Shown: piece by piece, positions 30,878 through 44,426 of the stretch
How the letters are laid out: every line of letters starts with the position of its first letter
Numbering within the stretch: position 1 is the stretch's first letter
Assembly (NCBI GenBank): GCA_030268105.1
Contig: BSDZ01000016.1
Span: 1,557,501-1,621,500, forward strand
Direction: 5' to 3'
DNA from: Volvox africanus
Lineage: Eukaryota > Chlorophyta > Chlorophyceae > Chlamydomonadales > Volvocaceae
Length of the DNA: 64,000 nucleotides
Program-made: the position numbers and the translations under genes
Notes under the pieces: generated by a model
The model's input: the letters and a program-made list of their open reading frames with translations, nothing else
Told to the model about the DNA's origin: nothing
Databases searched by the model: none

Positions 30878-33800
30878 CTGTGGTCCCATCAAGTACCGCA
30901 GCACACCCTTTGCTGCGTTCCAGTGGTTGATAGTTGGCTTTGCCATAAACCTTGCCAATGAACCAACCGCAAAAGAAATATCAGGCCGTGAGCAGACAGC
31001 CAAATACAGAAGGCTTCCAACTACCTGTCAAGTGGATCACCTTCTGTCGTTAGTCGCAAATTTGCGTCCATAGGGGTGGCACGTGAGTTTGACCCTTTCA
31101 TCCCAAACTTCTCCAAGATGTTTGAGATATACCGCCTTTGAGTGACTAAGATGGTCCAGGCAGCCCGGTCGCGCTCAATTTCAAAACCCAGATAAAACCG
31201 GGTCTCCCCCAGATCTCGCATTGCAAACGCACGTAACAGCTGGGCCTTCACCTGCCCAATCACTGCCAGAGACTTACACGCCAAGAGCAAATCGTCAACG
31301 TAAATAAGAACGTAGACTGGCTCACCATTTTTGATCTTCACAAATAAGCCAGGGTCAGCCAGAGATGGCTTGAAACCCATGCTCTCCAGCTCCTTGCGCA
31401 AACGAATATACCAGGCACGAGGGGCCTGGCGAAGGCCGTACAAAGCCCGACGTAACTTGCACACTATATTAGGACCACCCAATTTATAACCGGGCGGCTG
31501 CTCAGTGTACACTTCCTCTTCTAGCTCACAATGCAAAAACGCAGTCTTGATGTCAAGCTGATGAAGCTCGAGATCACGATCTGCAACGACAGCCAGCAAA
31601 GCACGAAAGCTGGCATACTTCCCAACAGGGGCGAAAACCTCCCCAAAATCAACTCCTTCCTTTTGTGTAAATCCTTTTGCGACCAGGCGAGCCTTATACC
31701 GCTCAACATTTCCATCAGCATCACGCTTTAACTTAAAGACCCATTTTAGCCCAATCTTCCGTGCACCCATGGGAATCTCCTCCAGCTCCCACGTGCGATT
31801 TTCTTGAAGGGATGCCATTTCCTCATCCATTGCCTCCTTCCACTGCGGCCAATCTACACGGGACTGAGCCTCTTCCAGACTTTTAGGCTCCTCCATCTCC
31901 GGTTCCGAAGCTAGCATGGCATAGTCCTTCTGCCATCCGGGTGGCTTCCTCTGACGAATTGGACGAGGTGGGGTTGGATCCAGGTTACCAGATTCCCCGG
32001 TATGTCCACTAGAGCCCTGTCCCGTTTCTGAGCCAGAACCGCTGGCTACATCACCACCAGCAGCGTCACCATAGTCGCCACCACCTTCCGTCTCTGACAT
32101 GCCATAATCTTCTTCCTCCCCTTCATCATCATCATCCACTAAAGGAGGGACCTCACTGTCATCCATGCCCGCCACACCCGCATCTCCCGCGGGGTCACCA
32201 GCAGCAGGAATGACGAGAGCACCACCTGTAGCACCCACGCCGGCCACACCCGCATTTCCCGCGGGGGCACCAGCAGCGTGAGTAGCAGCAGGGACACCTG
32301 CATCAACCACATCAGCCCCGCCGGCCTGTCCTGCATTTCCCGCAGCGGCACCAGCAACAGGGACTGATTGACCATCCCTGATGCTAAACACCTCCAACTC
32401 TGGCCGAACATGATTACTAAAAGCAAACTGATCCTCAAGGAACACAACATCACGTGTGATCTGGATACGCCCGTCTCCCAACAGAATGCGGTATGCCTTG
32501 GAGTTGGCCTCATATCCAAGGAATGTGCCCTTCTGCGCCCTTGAATCTAGCTTGTCACGCTTGCCCTTAGGCACATGCGCGTAAGCAACACAGCCAAACA
32601 CACGCAGCAGCGAAACATCTGGCACCACACCAGTTAAAAGCTCATATGGGGTTTTAGGCTTCCCAGCTACTGGTGAACGATTGTGCACAAAATTCGCGAC
32701 CATCAACGCCTCATGCCAATACTCCTTTGGTACAGCAGACTCAGCCAACATGGCCCTAACCTTATCCAGCAAGGTACGGTTTAGCCTCTCGGCCTTGCCG
32801 TTCTGCTGGGGGGTGTACGGCGCGGACAACTGGTGTCGTACACCATTGGAAGCACAGTACGACTGAACCTGGCGATTAACAAACTCGCCTCCACCATCCG
32901 TACGGATACACTGCAATGTGCCGTTGCTTTGCACCTGCAGCATGGTGATTGCTCTCTCCATAAAGTTAGCAACATCTGACTTCTCCTTAATGGGCTGCAC
33001 AAGTGATGCTCCAGTATAGTCGTCAAGCATGGTCACGGAATACTTGTAACCACATGAAGACAGGGGCAAAGGCCCACACACATCCAAGTGCAGCAGTTGC
33101 AAAGCTTTCTGTGTCTTACCCTCAGACGCAGGGAAGGGATCACGAGCATGCTTGCCTAAGATACATGGCTCACACCTCCGACCCTCAAACTCTCTTAATT
33201 CCTTATCAGTAACCTCTAAGCCTTTCACCATCCCCTCTTGCACCAACCGCTTCATGTTCGTGAGGCCCAAATGTCCAAGCCGTCGGTGCCAGAGTGATGC
33301 CGACTTGGCCTCAGACGCCAGGAATCTAGGGGCATCCGGGAACTTAGCAAGGGAGGCGAAGTCAGCAGCAACTTGGGATGCACTGGACATGAATTTATAT
33401 AGCCCAGTAGTGCAGTGAGCAGCAACAATGGAAATATTGCCACGCGTAATCCTAGCCTCCGATTGATTAAATAGCACATTGAAGCCCTTATCTGTCAGGC
33501 TGGATACAGACACTAGGTTGTGCTTAAAACCCGGTACATAAAACACATGCTCAATGGTAACTCCAGGTACATGGGTCGGGACTACATCCCCGTATCCCTC
33601 AGCAGGCAAAACACACCCGTTTCCCACCTCTATGTTAATCTTTAACCCCGAGGGCAAAGGGCAGAAATTATGTAGGACCAGCCTATTTCCGGTAATGTGG
33701 TATTTGCTACCAGAATCTAGCCACCAAGGGTCCGGAACGGAGATCTCCTTCTTTACCGCCGCACTCAACGCAGCAACTTTCTCCATCCGCCACGGGAGAT

Positions 33801-34288
33801 ACCTGATGCCAGACTCTAACTCAGCAATCACCTTCTTAGTCTGGTCAGTCACTTGCAGGATAAACTCACATGTCCGTGACACCAATGTGAGTGCAACTAC
33901 ATCAGTTCTCTCCGTTTCAACGGCTTTGGCCACACCATCCCGCTTCTTCCAGCACTTCTCCTCAACATGACCCGGCCTTCCGCACCAAGTGCACTTCACA
34001 CCGGACCTTTGCTTCGCAGTACGTGACCTACCGGATGACTCACTGGTCGACGTACCGGCGCCCGCCGATGAACGGTTCTTCTTCGGGCAAAAGTGAGCAA
34101 TGTGTCCAACCTCGCCACAAGTATAGCACTTTCTTTCACGCCCAGCAAACAGCGCCGGCGTTGACTCCTTGACCTCAGATTTGACGTCGGTCATCCTCTT
34201 AGCCTCCTCCGTGACGAGCGCTTTCCTTAAGTCAGCGAAAGACTTCAGATATCCAAAAGCAACGAACATACTGTCAAAATGTGAGTAT
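30878..34288 (-). CDS. copia-G gag-pol polyprotein (Gag C-terminus to RT), copy 1
   Basis: The minus-strand frame 34269-31021 is open for 1,082 codons. Gag C-terminal part: two zinc knuckles, CYTCGEVGHIAHFC and CTWCGRPGHVEEKC. Protease: WWLDSGSKYHITG. Integrase: HRRLGHLGLTNMKRL ... CEPCILGKHARD, LLHLDVCGPLP, TMLDDYTG, RTDGGGEF, PQQNGKAERLNR. A long Ala/Gly repeat linker and an acidic stretch (DDDDEGEEEDYG) follow. RT: WVFKLKRDADGNVERYKARL, QLDIKTAFLH, ALYGLRQAPRAWY and catalytic YVDDLLL. A one-base frameshift near 31020 separates the RT end (LLYLAVCSRPDISFAVGSL), and RNase H continues at 17827 beyond gypsy D. The Gag N-terminus and 5' LTR are lost at a junction with gypsy X near 34288. There are no internal stops in the long frame. 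Confidence 0.93.
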
Positions 34289-34447
34289 GCATCCTATCGT
34301 GGGCAGGATCACCCTTAGGCTTTCGCTGGGTCCTCTGCGTGTTGTGACCCGTCCGTACGTGCTGCAGGGTCTAGCAGAGACCGCACTGTACATTTTGGGG
34401 TCTTCGACATTACGGCAGTACCGCGCGCACATTGACATGGAGTCAGC
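34289..34447 (+). pseudogene. gypsy X protease-region fragment (copy 1)
   Basis: The frame reads HPIVGRITLRLSLGPLRVV ... YVLQGLAETALYILGSSTLR, equal to element C at 57955-58110. It joins copia-G on its left at a GCATCC microhomology and is interrupted on its right by LTR-1 at TCAGC. Confidence 0.85.
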
Positions 34448-35280
34448 TGTTGTGCTACGGTTCGTTTCCCGCCGATGCGTAGGTCGATGCGACCCTACCA
34501 GGCCAAGTGCTATTTTGATGAACGCATGAATGATCATTGCATATGAATGAACTTGCATGATATAAATGTATTCGTATATATTTATATATGCATTTGGCAT
34601 GACACCATTATCCATCACGACATCGCATCATGGCAAGTCCGCCTAGCATGCATGAAATACCGAATCATTGAAGTGCGCATTATGCTCGTGCTACGAAACG
34701 ATAAGTAATATTATTTGATATAATATTACTTCATTACAGCACACGTTGAGAGCGCCGCACTCGTCGCGATGCATGCCTTGCAACCAAATATCGTTATTCG
34801 GACCCTTGCATCATGCGAATGCCGGAAAGGCTTAAATGTTGTTATGCTTGGACATCGCCTATACGCAGTAGGGTTGTCACACTTAGGATCGGCCTCCTAG
34901 TGTGAACCGTACGGCATTGCGATGCTGCGAGTATAACAGATGCAAGGACGGCTAAGCAAGATAAGACATTCGATACCGGAGAACACTTGTGTGTTCTACA
35001 TTATCATTGCTATACGCTACTCTACTTAGCCCGAGATAAGCCTAAACTTCGCTATCACCGCCGCGTGATGATTGCTTGCTTCCGGCGCTGACGGCGATTA
35101 CGTCCATTGCACCGCTTCGATCTGTAAGACTGTAAGTTATATCTCTTCTTGTCTTGAAGTCTTCCGCTGTCTCTGTTTGCTCGCGTTTGCCTTGCTGTAC
35201 TTGCAAGTGCTCACGCATCGGTGTCAAAAGCCTTCAGACGTGCAGATACTTATGAGCAAACACGAAGGAGAGGTACAACA
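34448..35280 (+). repeat. LTR-1 at site 1 of gypsy X (array left edge, copy 1)
   Basis: 833 bp with a perfect duplication TCAGC on both sides (34443-34447 and 35281-35285). Removing the LTR restores the gypsy X frame (DMESATLQLCKGTL). It looks like a solo LTR inserted in pol and the founder of the array. Confidence 0.92.
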
Positions 35281-36020
35281 TCAGCGACCCTTCAGTTGTG
35301 CAAGGGGACTCTGTTGTATAAGGTACCTTTCCTGCCGTTTACCGATGTCACACCAGAGAGGGGCAGAGCTGAGGCGGTGCCTATGGTTAACTTCGCTGCG
35401 ACTGCGACAGGCGTGCTAACAGAACCCAAGCCAGTCGGGCGTAAGGAAGCCGTCCATATGCTACGGAAGGGTGCCCACGGACTGCTTGTGAGGCCTTGGG
35501 TGTTGCTGAATGCCACCACCACGCAGACTTCTGTGGATCCTGAGGTCGAAGCCTTACTACAAGAGTATGCTGATGTCTTTTGTGACATTCCCGGGCTTCC
35601 ACCTATGCGTCCTGTCGATCATACAATCCCTCTCCTGCCAGAAGCGCACCTATTGCACGGCCTATGTACAGGCTAAGTCCACTAGAGTTGGACGAGGTGA
35701 AGCGCCAGGTGACGGATTTGCTTGCAAAGGGTATGATTCACCCCAGCACATCCCCCTATTCTGCGCCAATATTGTTTGTCGGAAAGGAGGATGGGACTTT
35801 GCCCATGTGCATCAATAACCGGGGTTTGAATGCGACGACCGTTAAAAATCGCTCCCCTTTGCCGCGCGTTGACGACCTGCTCGATAAGCTGAAAGGCTCA
35901 GCTCATTTTTCCTCGATTGACTTACAACAGGGATACAATACAGATTCGCATCGCTGCCTCTGATATTCCAAAAACCACTTTTCGGACTCCCTTTGGTCAC
36001 TTCGAGTACACGGTCTTATC
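35281..36020 (+). pseudogene. Array pol fragment 1 (740 bp, protease end to RT fingers)
   Basis: It reads TLQLCKGTLLYKVPFLPF ... RKEAVHMLRKGAHGLLVRPW ... [15 protein letters not shown] frameshift follows, then [20 protein letters not shown] ... [20 protein letters not shown] ... [11 protein letters not shown], and it ends CGGTCTTATC where LTR-1 begins. RT residues are altered (CIDYRG to CINNRG). It is non-functional. Confidence 0.9.
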
Positions 36021-36853
36021 TGTTGTGCTACGGTTCATTGCCCGCCGATGCGTAGGTCGATGCGACCCTACAAGGCAAAATGCTATCTTGATGAACGCAT
36101 GAATGATCATTGCATATGAATAAACCTGCATGATATAAATGTATTTGCATACATTTATATATACATTTGGCATGTTGTCATTATCCATCGCAACATCACA
36201 TCATGGCAAATCCGCCTAGCATGCATGAAATACCGAATCATTGAAGTGTGCATTATGCTCGTGCTACGAAACGATAAGTAATATTATTTGATATAATATT
36301 ACTTCATTACAGCACACGTTGAGAGCGCCGCACTCGTCGCGATGCATGCCTTGCAACCGAATATCGTTATTCGGACCCTTGCATCATGCGAATGCCGGAA
36401 AGGCTTATACGTTGTTATGCTTGGACATCGCCTATACGCAGTAGGGTTGTCACACTTAGGATCGGCCTCCTAGTGTGAACCGTACGGCATTGCGATGCTG
36501 CGAGTATAACAGATGCAAGGACGGCTAAGCAAGATAAGACATTCGATACCGGAGAACACTTGTGTGTTCTACATTATCATTGCTATACGCTACTCTACTT
36601 AGCCCGAGATAAGCCTAAACTTCGCTATCACCGCCGCGTGATGATTGCTTGCTTCCGGCGCTGACGGCGATTACGTCCATTGCACCGCTTCGATCTGTAA
36701 GACTGTAAGTTATATCTCTTCTTGTCTTGAAGTCTTCCGCTGTCTCTGTTTGCTCGCATTTGCCTTGCTGTACTTGCAAGTGCTCACGCATCGGTGTCAA
36801 AAGCCTTCAGACGTGCAGATACTTATGAGCAAACACGAAGGAGAGGTACAACA
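36021..36853 (+). repeat. Array LTR-1, plain type (copy 1, unit 2)
   Basis: 833 bp, left flank CTTATC (site 2) and right flank TCAGC (site 1). The unmatched flanks show that it arose by recombination between LTRs at the two sites. Confidence 0.92.
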
Positions 36854-37387
36854 TCAGCGACCCTTCAGTTGTGCAAGGGGACTCTGTTGTATAAGGTACC
36901 TTTCCTGCCGTTTACCGATGTCACACCAGAGAGGGGCAGAGCTGAGGCGGTGCCTATGGTTAACTTCGCTGCGACTGCGACAGGTGTGCTAACAGAACCC
37001 AAGCCAGTCGGGCGTAAGGAAGCCGTCCATATGCTACGGAAGGGTGCCCACGGACTGCTAGTGAGGCCTTGGGTGTTGCTGAATGCCACCACCGCGCAGA
37101 CTTCTGTGGATCCTGAGGTCGAAGCCTTACTACAAGAGTATGCTGATGTCTTTTGTGACATTCCCGGGCTTCCACCTATGCGTCCTGTCGATCATACAAT
37201 CCCTCTCCTGCCAGGAGCGCACCTATTGCACGGCCTATGTACAGGCTAAGTCCACTAGAGTTGGACGAGGTGAAGCGCCAAGTGACGGATTTGCTTGCAA
37301 AGGGTATGATTCACCCCAGCACATCCCCCTATTCTGCGCCAATATTGTTTGTCGGAAAGGAGGATGGGACTTTGCCCATGTGCATCA
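36854..37387 (+). pseudogene. Array pol fragment 2, cut by the duplication join
   Basis: Same content as 35281 onward up to ...DGTLPMCI, then joined to gypsy D pol at 37388 in a different frame. No fused protein results. Confidence 0.9.
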
Positions 37388-39532
37388 GATTGGCCAGTGC
37401 CCTCCAACCTTCAGGAACTGCGTAAGTTTTTGGGCCTGACCAACTACTTTCGTAAGTTCATAGAGCGCTACTCAGTCATTGCTGCACCGCTAACAAACCT
37501 CACACGTAAGGGAGCCTTCTCTTCACCTGAGGCCTGGACCCCCGCATGCCAAGAAGCTTTTGATGCTTTGAAGCGTGCTATCTCTGATGATATTATCCTG
37601 CACTTCCCTGACTACTCATTGCCGTTCCGTGTAGAGGTCATAACTGATGCATCTATACATGGGACGGGGGCAGTTCTGTTGCAGCAGGGACGCCCCATTG
37701 CATACACGAGTAAGAAGTTTTCGGGGGCTGAAACCCGTTATACCACTGGGGAACAGGAATTTCTGGCGGTCCTACATGCCTTGAAGGAATGGCGATGTTA
37801 CCTTGAGGGCGGGCCTTTTGCCCTCAAGACTGATCACAAACCCCTTACGTTTCTGCAAGGTGTGCCCTCCCTTAACCGACGCCAGGCCCGCTGGATGGAA
37901 TACCTGGCACGGTTTAACTTTGATTGGGAGTACCTGAGCGGCTCACTTAACATAGCTGATGCTCTCAGTAGGCACCCCTCACTGCATGCAGCCATTCTGG
38001 TGGTAAGCACACGGAGTAGGTCTCAGGCAAAACCTAACTTCGTGCCCTCCGATTTTACCAAGCGCTTGAAACAGGCTTATGCAGCCGACCCGTGGTTCAC
38101 AATTCACAACAACACGGGGCACTTGATACAGGAGCATGGCTTATGGATCCAATCGGAAGGATCCCACCGTCAGATTGTCGTACCTAACGACGATTCATTA
38201 CGTCGTGAACTTCTCTCACGTTTTCATGACGGCCCTCTTGCTGGGCATCCTGGCTGCACGTGGTTACTGGAGCTTTTGCGGCGTCAATTCTGGTGGCCCC
38301 GCATGGCTAAGGATACCGAAAATTATGTCCTATGTTGTGACCTGTGCCAGCGCAATAAGGCCCAGTCTGGTAAAGCACATGGGCATCTCCAACCTCTTCC
38401 TATTCCTGACACTCCGTGGGAAAGCGTTTCTATGGACTTTATTATTGCGCTGCCCAAAACTGAGGGAGGATACGACGCCGTGCTGATCCTGGTCGACCGT
38501 TTCACTAAGATGGTCCACCTGGCCCCCACGACATCATCCTGCACAGCTGAGCAAACGGCCCGTCTATTCTTTGACAATGTGGTACGTTTGCATGGGGTCC
38601 CCAAGTCCGTGGTATCTGACCGCGGCACTCAATTTGCAAGTAAGTTTTGGGGCGCCCTGGGGACTCTGGTAGGAATGCGGGTGAACCTGTCCACCGCCTA
38701 CCACCCCCAATCTGATGGGCAAACAGAGCGTGTTAACCGTGTCCTGGGTGATATGCTCCGTAACTTTGCAGGACGCACCCCTACTGCATGGGATACCTAC
38801 CTAACCGCTGCTGAGTTTGCCATTAATAATGCTACTAACTGGTCCGTTGGTAATAGTCCGTTTTTCCTGAATTACGGTTTTAACCCTGCTTTGCCTGTTT
38901 GGCGGGAATTGGACGTAAATGTCCCAGCTGCAAAAACGTTTGCTAAGTCTTTCGTGTCCCGTCTAACTGACGCTAAAGCTTGCCTGGAAGCTGCACAGCA
39001 ACGGGCTATGGACTGTTATAACAAGTCCAAAAAGGACGTCACGTTCACTAAGGGCCAGCTGGTTATGTTGAGCACAAAAAACCTTCGTTCCCTGGCTGAT
39101 GGGTCTCGCAAGTTATTACCGCGCTTTGTGGGGCCTTATCCTGTCGTACGCATGGTAGGGTCGGTGGCTGTAGAGTTACAACTCCCATCTGACCTACGCA
39201 TTCATCCCACATTTCATGTATCTCTCGTACGTCCATATCGGGGTACTCTGCCTGAGGCTAACGATAGCATTGCTCCTGTTACGGAAGCTAATCCCTCTAC
39301 CTGGTTATCGGGTAAGCAGACCCTGTATGCTGTCGAACGTATCCTGGATTACCGTGCACGACGTGTTGGCAAGGGCAGGCGTAAGCGTAACGTACATGAG
39401 TACCTGGTTAAGTGGTCTCGGTATTCGTCTGAGCACAATAGCTGGGAACCGGCACGTAACTTCACCCCTGACATGAAACCCCTGCTTGATGAAGCTAGGC
39501 TGCGGGCACAGTCTAAGGACGGACCTCTCTGA
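37388..39532 (+). pseudogene. gypsy D Pol 3' half, duplicated copy (RT end to chromodomain)
   Basis: Identical in frame to 27857-30003: DWPVPSNLQELRKFLGLTNY, RNase H, integrase and chromodomain, ending at the same TGA. It lacks protease and the RT catalytic YLDD, so it is a fragment although its open frame is long (over 700 codons). Confidence 0.93.
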
Positions 39533-39601
39533 CGCTGTCCTACCTCAACCTGTCTGCTCTCATTTCATGCATCGGGACGCTGCATCTAGAGGGGGAACAA
39601 T

Positions 39602-40023
39602 TGTTGTATCCTTAATGCATTTTGGTAATTCATTAAGTATAATAATTATCTGTTTATTATTTTATGATATGATATATTTAATTATCAGATTAACTGTTTC
39701 ATGTTCCCATCTGGCATTCGATTTGTGGATTTGGTCTCAGCTGTCGACAACCAATACTAACCGATTTCCTGAAACATCCGAACCTGTCGGTTACTCCATA
39801 ACCTGTATGGAATGGGCCATTTACCGCCTGAATGGTAAATGGTGGAACATCTGGTTCCTGGTTCACTGAATCTCCGGTTGTAGTGGTGACTTCTGAAGGT
39901 CACGCCCGGTTCGAGGCCTTATGGTCTCTCAAGTACGACCTAGTCGGCGGCTCTACTTAATCGGGCTCTGGCACAACAACCGGTATCTTTTGATATCACC
40001 CTTCGTGGGTACCATATACAACA
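39602..40023 (+). repeat. LTR-3 of gypsy D, duplicated copy
   Basis: 422 bp, same as 30456-30877. The 3' non-coding part before it is shortened by 385 bp between CCTCAACCT repeats. Confidence 0.95.
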
Positions 40024-43000
40024 CTGTGGTCCCATCAAGTACCGCAGCACACCCTTTGCTGCGTTCCAGTGGTTGATAGTTGGCTTTGCCATAAACCTTG
40101 CCAATGAACCAACCGCAAAAGAAATATCAGGCCGTGAGCAGACAGCCAAATACAGAAGGCTTCCAACTACCTGTCAAGTGGATCACCTTCTGTCGTTAGT
40201 CGCAAATTTGCGTCCATAGGGGTGGCACGTGAGTTTGACCCTTTCATCCCAAACTTCTCCAAGATGTTTGAGATATACCGCCTTTGAGTGACTAAGATGG
40301 TCCAGGCAGCCCGGTCGCGCTCAATTTCAAAACCCAGATAAAACCGGGTCTCCCCCAGATCTCGCATTGCAAACGCACGTAACAGCTGGGCCTTCACCTG
40401 CCCAATCACTGCCAGAGACTTACACGCCAAGAGCAAATCGTCAACGTAAATAAGAACGTAGACTGGCTCACCATTTTTGATCTTCACAAATAAGCCAGGG
40501 TCAGCCAGAGATGGCTTGAAACCCATGCTCTCCAGCTCCTTGCGCAAACGAATATACCAGGCACGAGGGGCCTGGCGAAGGCCGTACAAAGCCCGACGTA
40601 ACTTGCACACTATATTAGGACCACCCAATTTATAACCGGGCGGCTGCTCAGTGTACACTTCCTCTTCTAGCTCACAATGCAAAAACGCAGTCTTGATGTC
40701 AAGCTGATGAAGCTCGAGATCACGATCTGCAACGACAGCCAGCAAAGCACGAAAGCTGGCATACTTCCCAACAGGGGCGAAAACCTCCCCAAAATCAACT
40801 CCTTCCTTTTGTGTAAATCCTTTTGCGACCAGGCGAGCCTTATACCGCTCAACATTTCCATCAGCATCACGCTTTAACTTAAAGACCCATTTTAGCCCAA
40901 TCTTCCGTGCACCCATGGGAATCTCCTCCAGCTCCCACGTGCGATTTTCTTGAAGGGATGCCATTTCCTCATCCATTGCCTCCTTCCACTGCGGCCAATC
41001 TACACGGGACTGAGCCTCTTCCAGACTTTTAGGCTCCTCCATCTCCGGTTCCGAAGCTAGCATGGCATAGTCCTTCTGCCATCCGGGTGGCTTCCTCTGA
41101 CGAATTGGACGAGGTGGGGTTGGATCCAGGTTACCAGATTCCCCGGTATGTCCACTAGAGCCCTGTCCCGTTTCTGAGCCAGAACCGCTGGCTACATCAC
41201 CACCAGCAGCGTCACCATAGTCGCCACCACCTTCCGTCTCTGACATGCCATAATCTTCTTCCTCCCCTTCATCATCATCATCCACTAAAGGAGGGACCTC
41301 ACTGTCATCCATGCCCGCCACACCCGCATCTCCCGCGGGGTCACCAGCAGCAGGAATGACGAGAGCACCACCTGTAGCACCCACGCCGGCCACACCCGCA
41401 TTTCCCGCGGGGGCACCAGCAGCGTGAGTAGCAGCAGGGACACCTGCATCAACCACATCAGCCCCGCCGGCCTGTCCTGCATTTCCCGCAGCGGCACCAG
41501 CAACAGGGACTGATTGACCATCCCTGATGCTAAACACCTCCAACTCTGGCCGAACATGATTACTAAAAGCAAACTGATCCTCAAGGAACACAACATCACG
41601 TGTGATCTGGATACGCCCGTCTCCCAACAGAATGCGGTATGCCTTGGAGTTGGCCTCATATCCAAGGAATGTGCCCTTCTGCGCCCTTGAATCTAGCTTG
41701 TCACGCTTGCCCTTAGGCACATGCGCGTAAGCAACACAGCCAAACACACGCAGCAGCGAAACATCTGGCACCACACCAGTTAAAAGCTCATATGGGGTTT
41801 TAGGCTTCCCAGCTACTGGTGAACGATTGTGCACAAAATTCGCGACCATCAACGCCTCATGCCAATACTCCTTTGGTACAGCAGACTCAGCCAACATGGC
41901 CCTAACCTTATCCAGCAAGGTACGGTTTAGCCTCTCGGCCTTGCCGTTCTGCTGGGGGGTGTACGGCGCGGACAACTGGTGTCGTACACCATTGGAAGCA
42001 CAGTACGACTGAACCTGGCGATTAACAAACTCGCCTCCACCATCCGTACGGATACACTGCAATGTGCCGTTGCTTTGCACCTGCAGCATGGTGATTGCTC
42101 TCTCCATAAAGTTAGCAACATCTGACTTCTCCTTAATGGGCTGCACAAGTGATGCTCCAGTATAGTCGTCAAGCATGGTCACGGAATACTTGTAACCACA
42201 TGAAGACAGGGGCAAAGGCCCACACACATCCAAGTGCAGCAGTTGCAAAGCTTTCTGTGTCTTACCCTCAGACGCAGGGAAGGGATCACGAGCATGCTTG
42301 CCTAAGATACATGGCTCACACCTCCGACCCTCAAACTCTCTTAATTCCTTATCAGTAACCTCTAAGCCTTTCACCATCCCCTCTTGCACCAACCGCTTCA
42401 TGTTCGTGAGGCCCAAATGTCCAAGCCGTCGGTGCCAGAGTGATGCCGACTTGGTCTCAGACGCCAGGAATCTAGGGGCATCCGGGAACTTAGCAAGGGA
42501 GGCGAAGTCAGCAGCAACTTGGGATGCACTGGACATGAATTTATATAGCCCAGTAGTGCAGTGAGCAGCAACAATGGAAATATTGCCACGCGTAATCCTA
42601 GCCTCCGATTGATTAAATAGCACATTGAAGCCCTTATCTGTCAGGCTGGATACAGACACTAGGTTGTGCTTAAAACCCGGTACATAAAACACATGCTCAA
42701 TGGTAACTCCAGGTACATGGGTCGGGACTACATCCCCGTATCCCTCAGCAGGCAAAACACACCCGTTTCCCACCTCTATGTTAATCTTTAACCCCGAGGG
42801 CAAAGGGCAGAAATTATGTAGGACCAGCCTATTTCCGGTAATGTGGTATTTGCTACCAGAATCTAGCCACCAAGGGTCCGGAACGGAGATCTCCTTCTTT
42901 ACCGCCGCACTCAACGCAGCAACTTTCTCCATCCGCCACGGGAGATACCTGATGCCAGACTCTAACTCAGCAATCACCTTCTTAGTCTGGTCAGTCACTT

Positions 43001-43434
43001 GCAGGATAAACTCACATGTCCGTGACACCAATGTGAGTGCAACTACATCAGTTCTCTCCGTTTCAACGGCTTTGGCCACACCATCCCGCTTCTTCCAGCA
43101 CTTCTCCTCAACATGACCCGGCCTTCCGCACCAAGTGCACTTCACACCGGACCTTTGCTTCGCAGTACGTGACCTACCGGATGACTCACTGGTCGACGTA
43201 CCGGCGCCCGCCGATGAACGGTTCTTCTTCGGGCAAAAGTGAGCAATGTGTCCAACCTCGCCACAAGTATAGCACTTTCTTTCACGCCCAGCAAACAGCG
43301 CCGGCGTTGACTCCTTGACCTCAGATTTGACGTCGGTCATCCTCTTAGCCTCCTCCGTGACGAGCGCTTTCCTTAAGTCAGCGAAAGACTTCAGATATCC
43401 AAAAGCAACGAACATACTGTCAAAATGTGAGTAT
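40024..43434 (-). CDS. copia-G gag-pol polyprotein, duplicated copy 2
   Basis: The frame 43415-40167 is open for 1,082 codons and equals copy 1 except for one residue in the pre-integrase region (FLASE followed by T instead of A). It has the same frameshift at the RT end and the same loss of the Gag N-terminus. Zinc knuckles, protease DSG, integrase DDE and RT YVDD are all retained. Confidence 0.93.
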
Positions 43435-43593
43435 GCATCCTATCGTGGGCAGGATCACCCTTAGGCTTTCGCTGGGTCCTCTGCGTGTTGTGACCCGTCC
43501 GTACGTGCTGCAGGGTCTAGCAGAGACCGCACTGTACATTTTGGGGTCTTCGACATTACGGCAGTACCGCGCGCGCATTGACATGGAGTCAGC
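43435..43593 (+). pseudogene. gypsy X protease-region fragment (copy 2)
   Basis: Same as 34289-34447 with one base change (GCGCGCACATTG becomes GCGCGCGCATTG). Confidence 0.85.
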
Positions 43594-44426
43594 TGTTGTG
43601 CTACGGTTCGTTTCCCGCCGATGCGTAGGTCGATGCGACCCTACCAGGCCAAGTGCTATTTTGATGAACGCATGAATGATCATTGCATATGAATGAACTT
43701 GCATGATATAAATGTATTCGTATATATTTATATATGCATTTGGCATGACACCATTATCCATCACGACATCGCATCATGGCAAGTCCGCCTAGCATGCATG
43801 AAATACCGAATCATTGAAGTGCGCATTATGCTCGTGCTACGAAACGATAAGTAATATTATTTGATATAATATTACTTCATTACAGCACACGTTGAGAGCG
43901 CCGCACTCGTCGCGATGCATGCCTTGCAACCAAATATCGTTATTCGGACCCTTGCATCATGCGAATGCCGGAAAGGCTTAAATGTTGTTATGCTTGGACA
44001 TCGCCTATACGCAGTAGGGTTGTCACACTTAGGATCGGCCTCCTAGTGTGAACCGTACGGCATTGCGATGCTGCGAGTATAACAGATGCAAGGACGGCTA
44101 AGCAAGATAAGACATTCGATACCGGAGAACACTTGTGTGTTCTACATTATCATTGCTATACGCTACTCTACTTAGCCCGAGATAAGCCTAAACTTCGCTA
44201 TCACCGCCGCGTGATGATTGCTTGCTTCCGGCGCTGACGGCGATTACGTCCATTGCACCGCTTCGATCTGTAAGACTGTAAGTTATATCTCTTCTTGTCT
44301 TGAAGTCTTCCGCTGTCTCTGTTTGCTCGCGTTTGCCTTGCTGTACTTGCAAGTGCTCACGCATCGGTGTCAAAAGCCTTCAGACGTGCAGATACTTATG
44401 AGCAAACACGAAGGAGAGGTACAACA
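43594..44426 (+). repeat. LTR-1 at site 1 (array left edge, copy 2), plain type
   Basis: 833 bp with TCAGC on both sides (43589-43593 and 44427-44431). First monomer of the first higher-order repeat. Confidence 0.92.

Larger units (their letters stand above)
27857..37387. repeat. Tandem segmental duplication, copy 1 (9,531 bp)
   Basis: This segment recurs from 37388. The offset is 9,531 bp at the start and 9,146 bp after a 385-bp deletion in copy 2. It contains the 3' half of gypsy D, its LTR, copia-G, the gypsy X protease fragment, a solo LTR-1 and the first array unit. The join 37387/37388 fuses an array pol fragment (ATGTGCATCA) to gypsy D (GATTGGCCAG) with no clear homology. The copia-G frames differ at one residue (Ala/Thr), so the event is recent. 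Confidence 0.93.

Noticed and set aside
37349..39532. Fusion protein between an array RT fragment and gypsy D pol at the duplication join
   Set aside because: The array fragment reads in a different frame and stops shortly after the join. The first residues of the long frame are out-of-frame translation of the array fragment.
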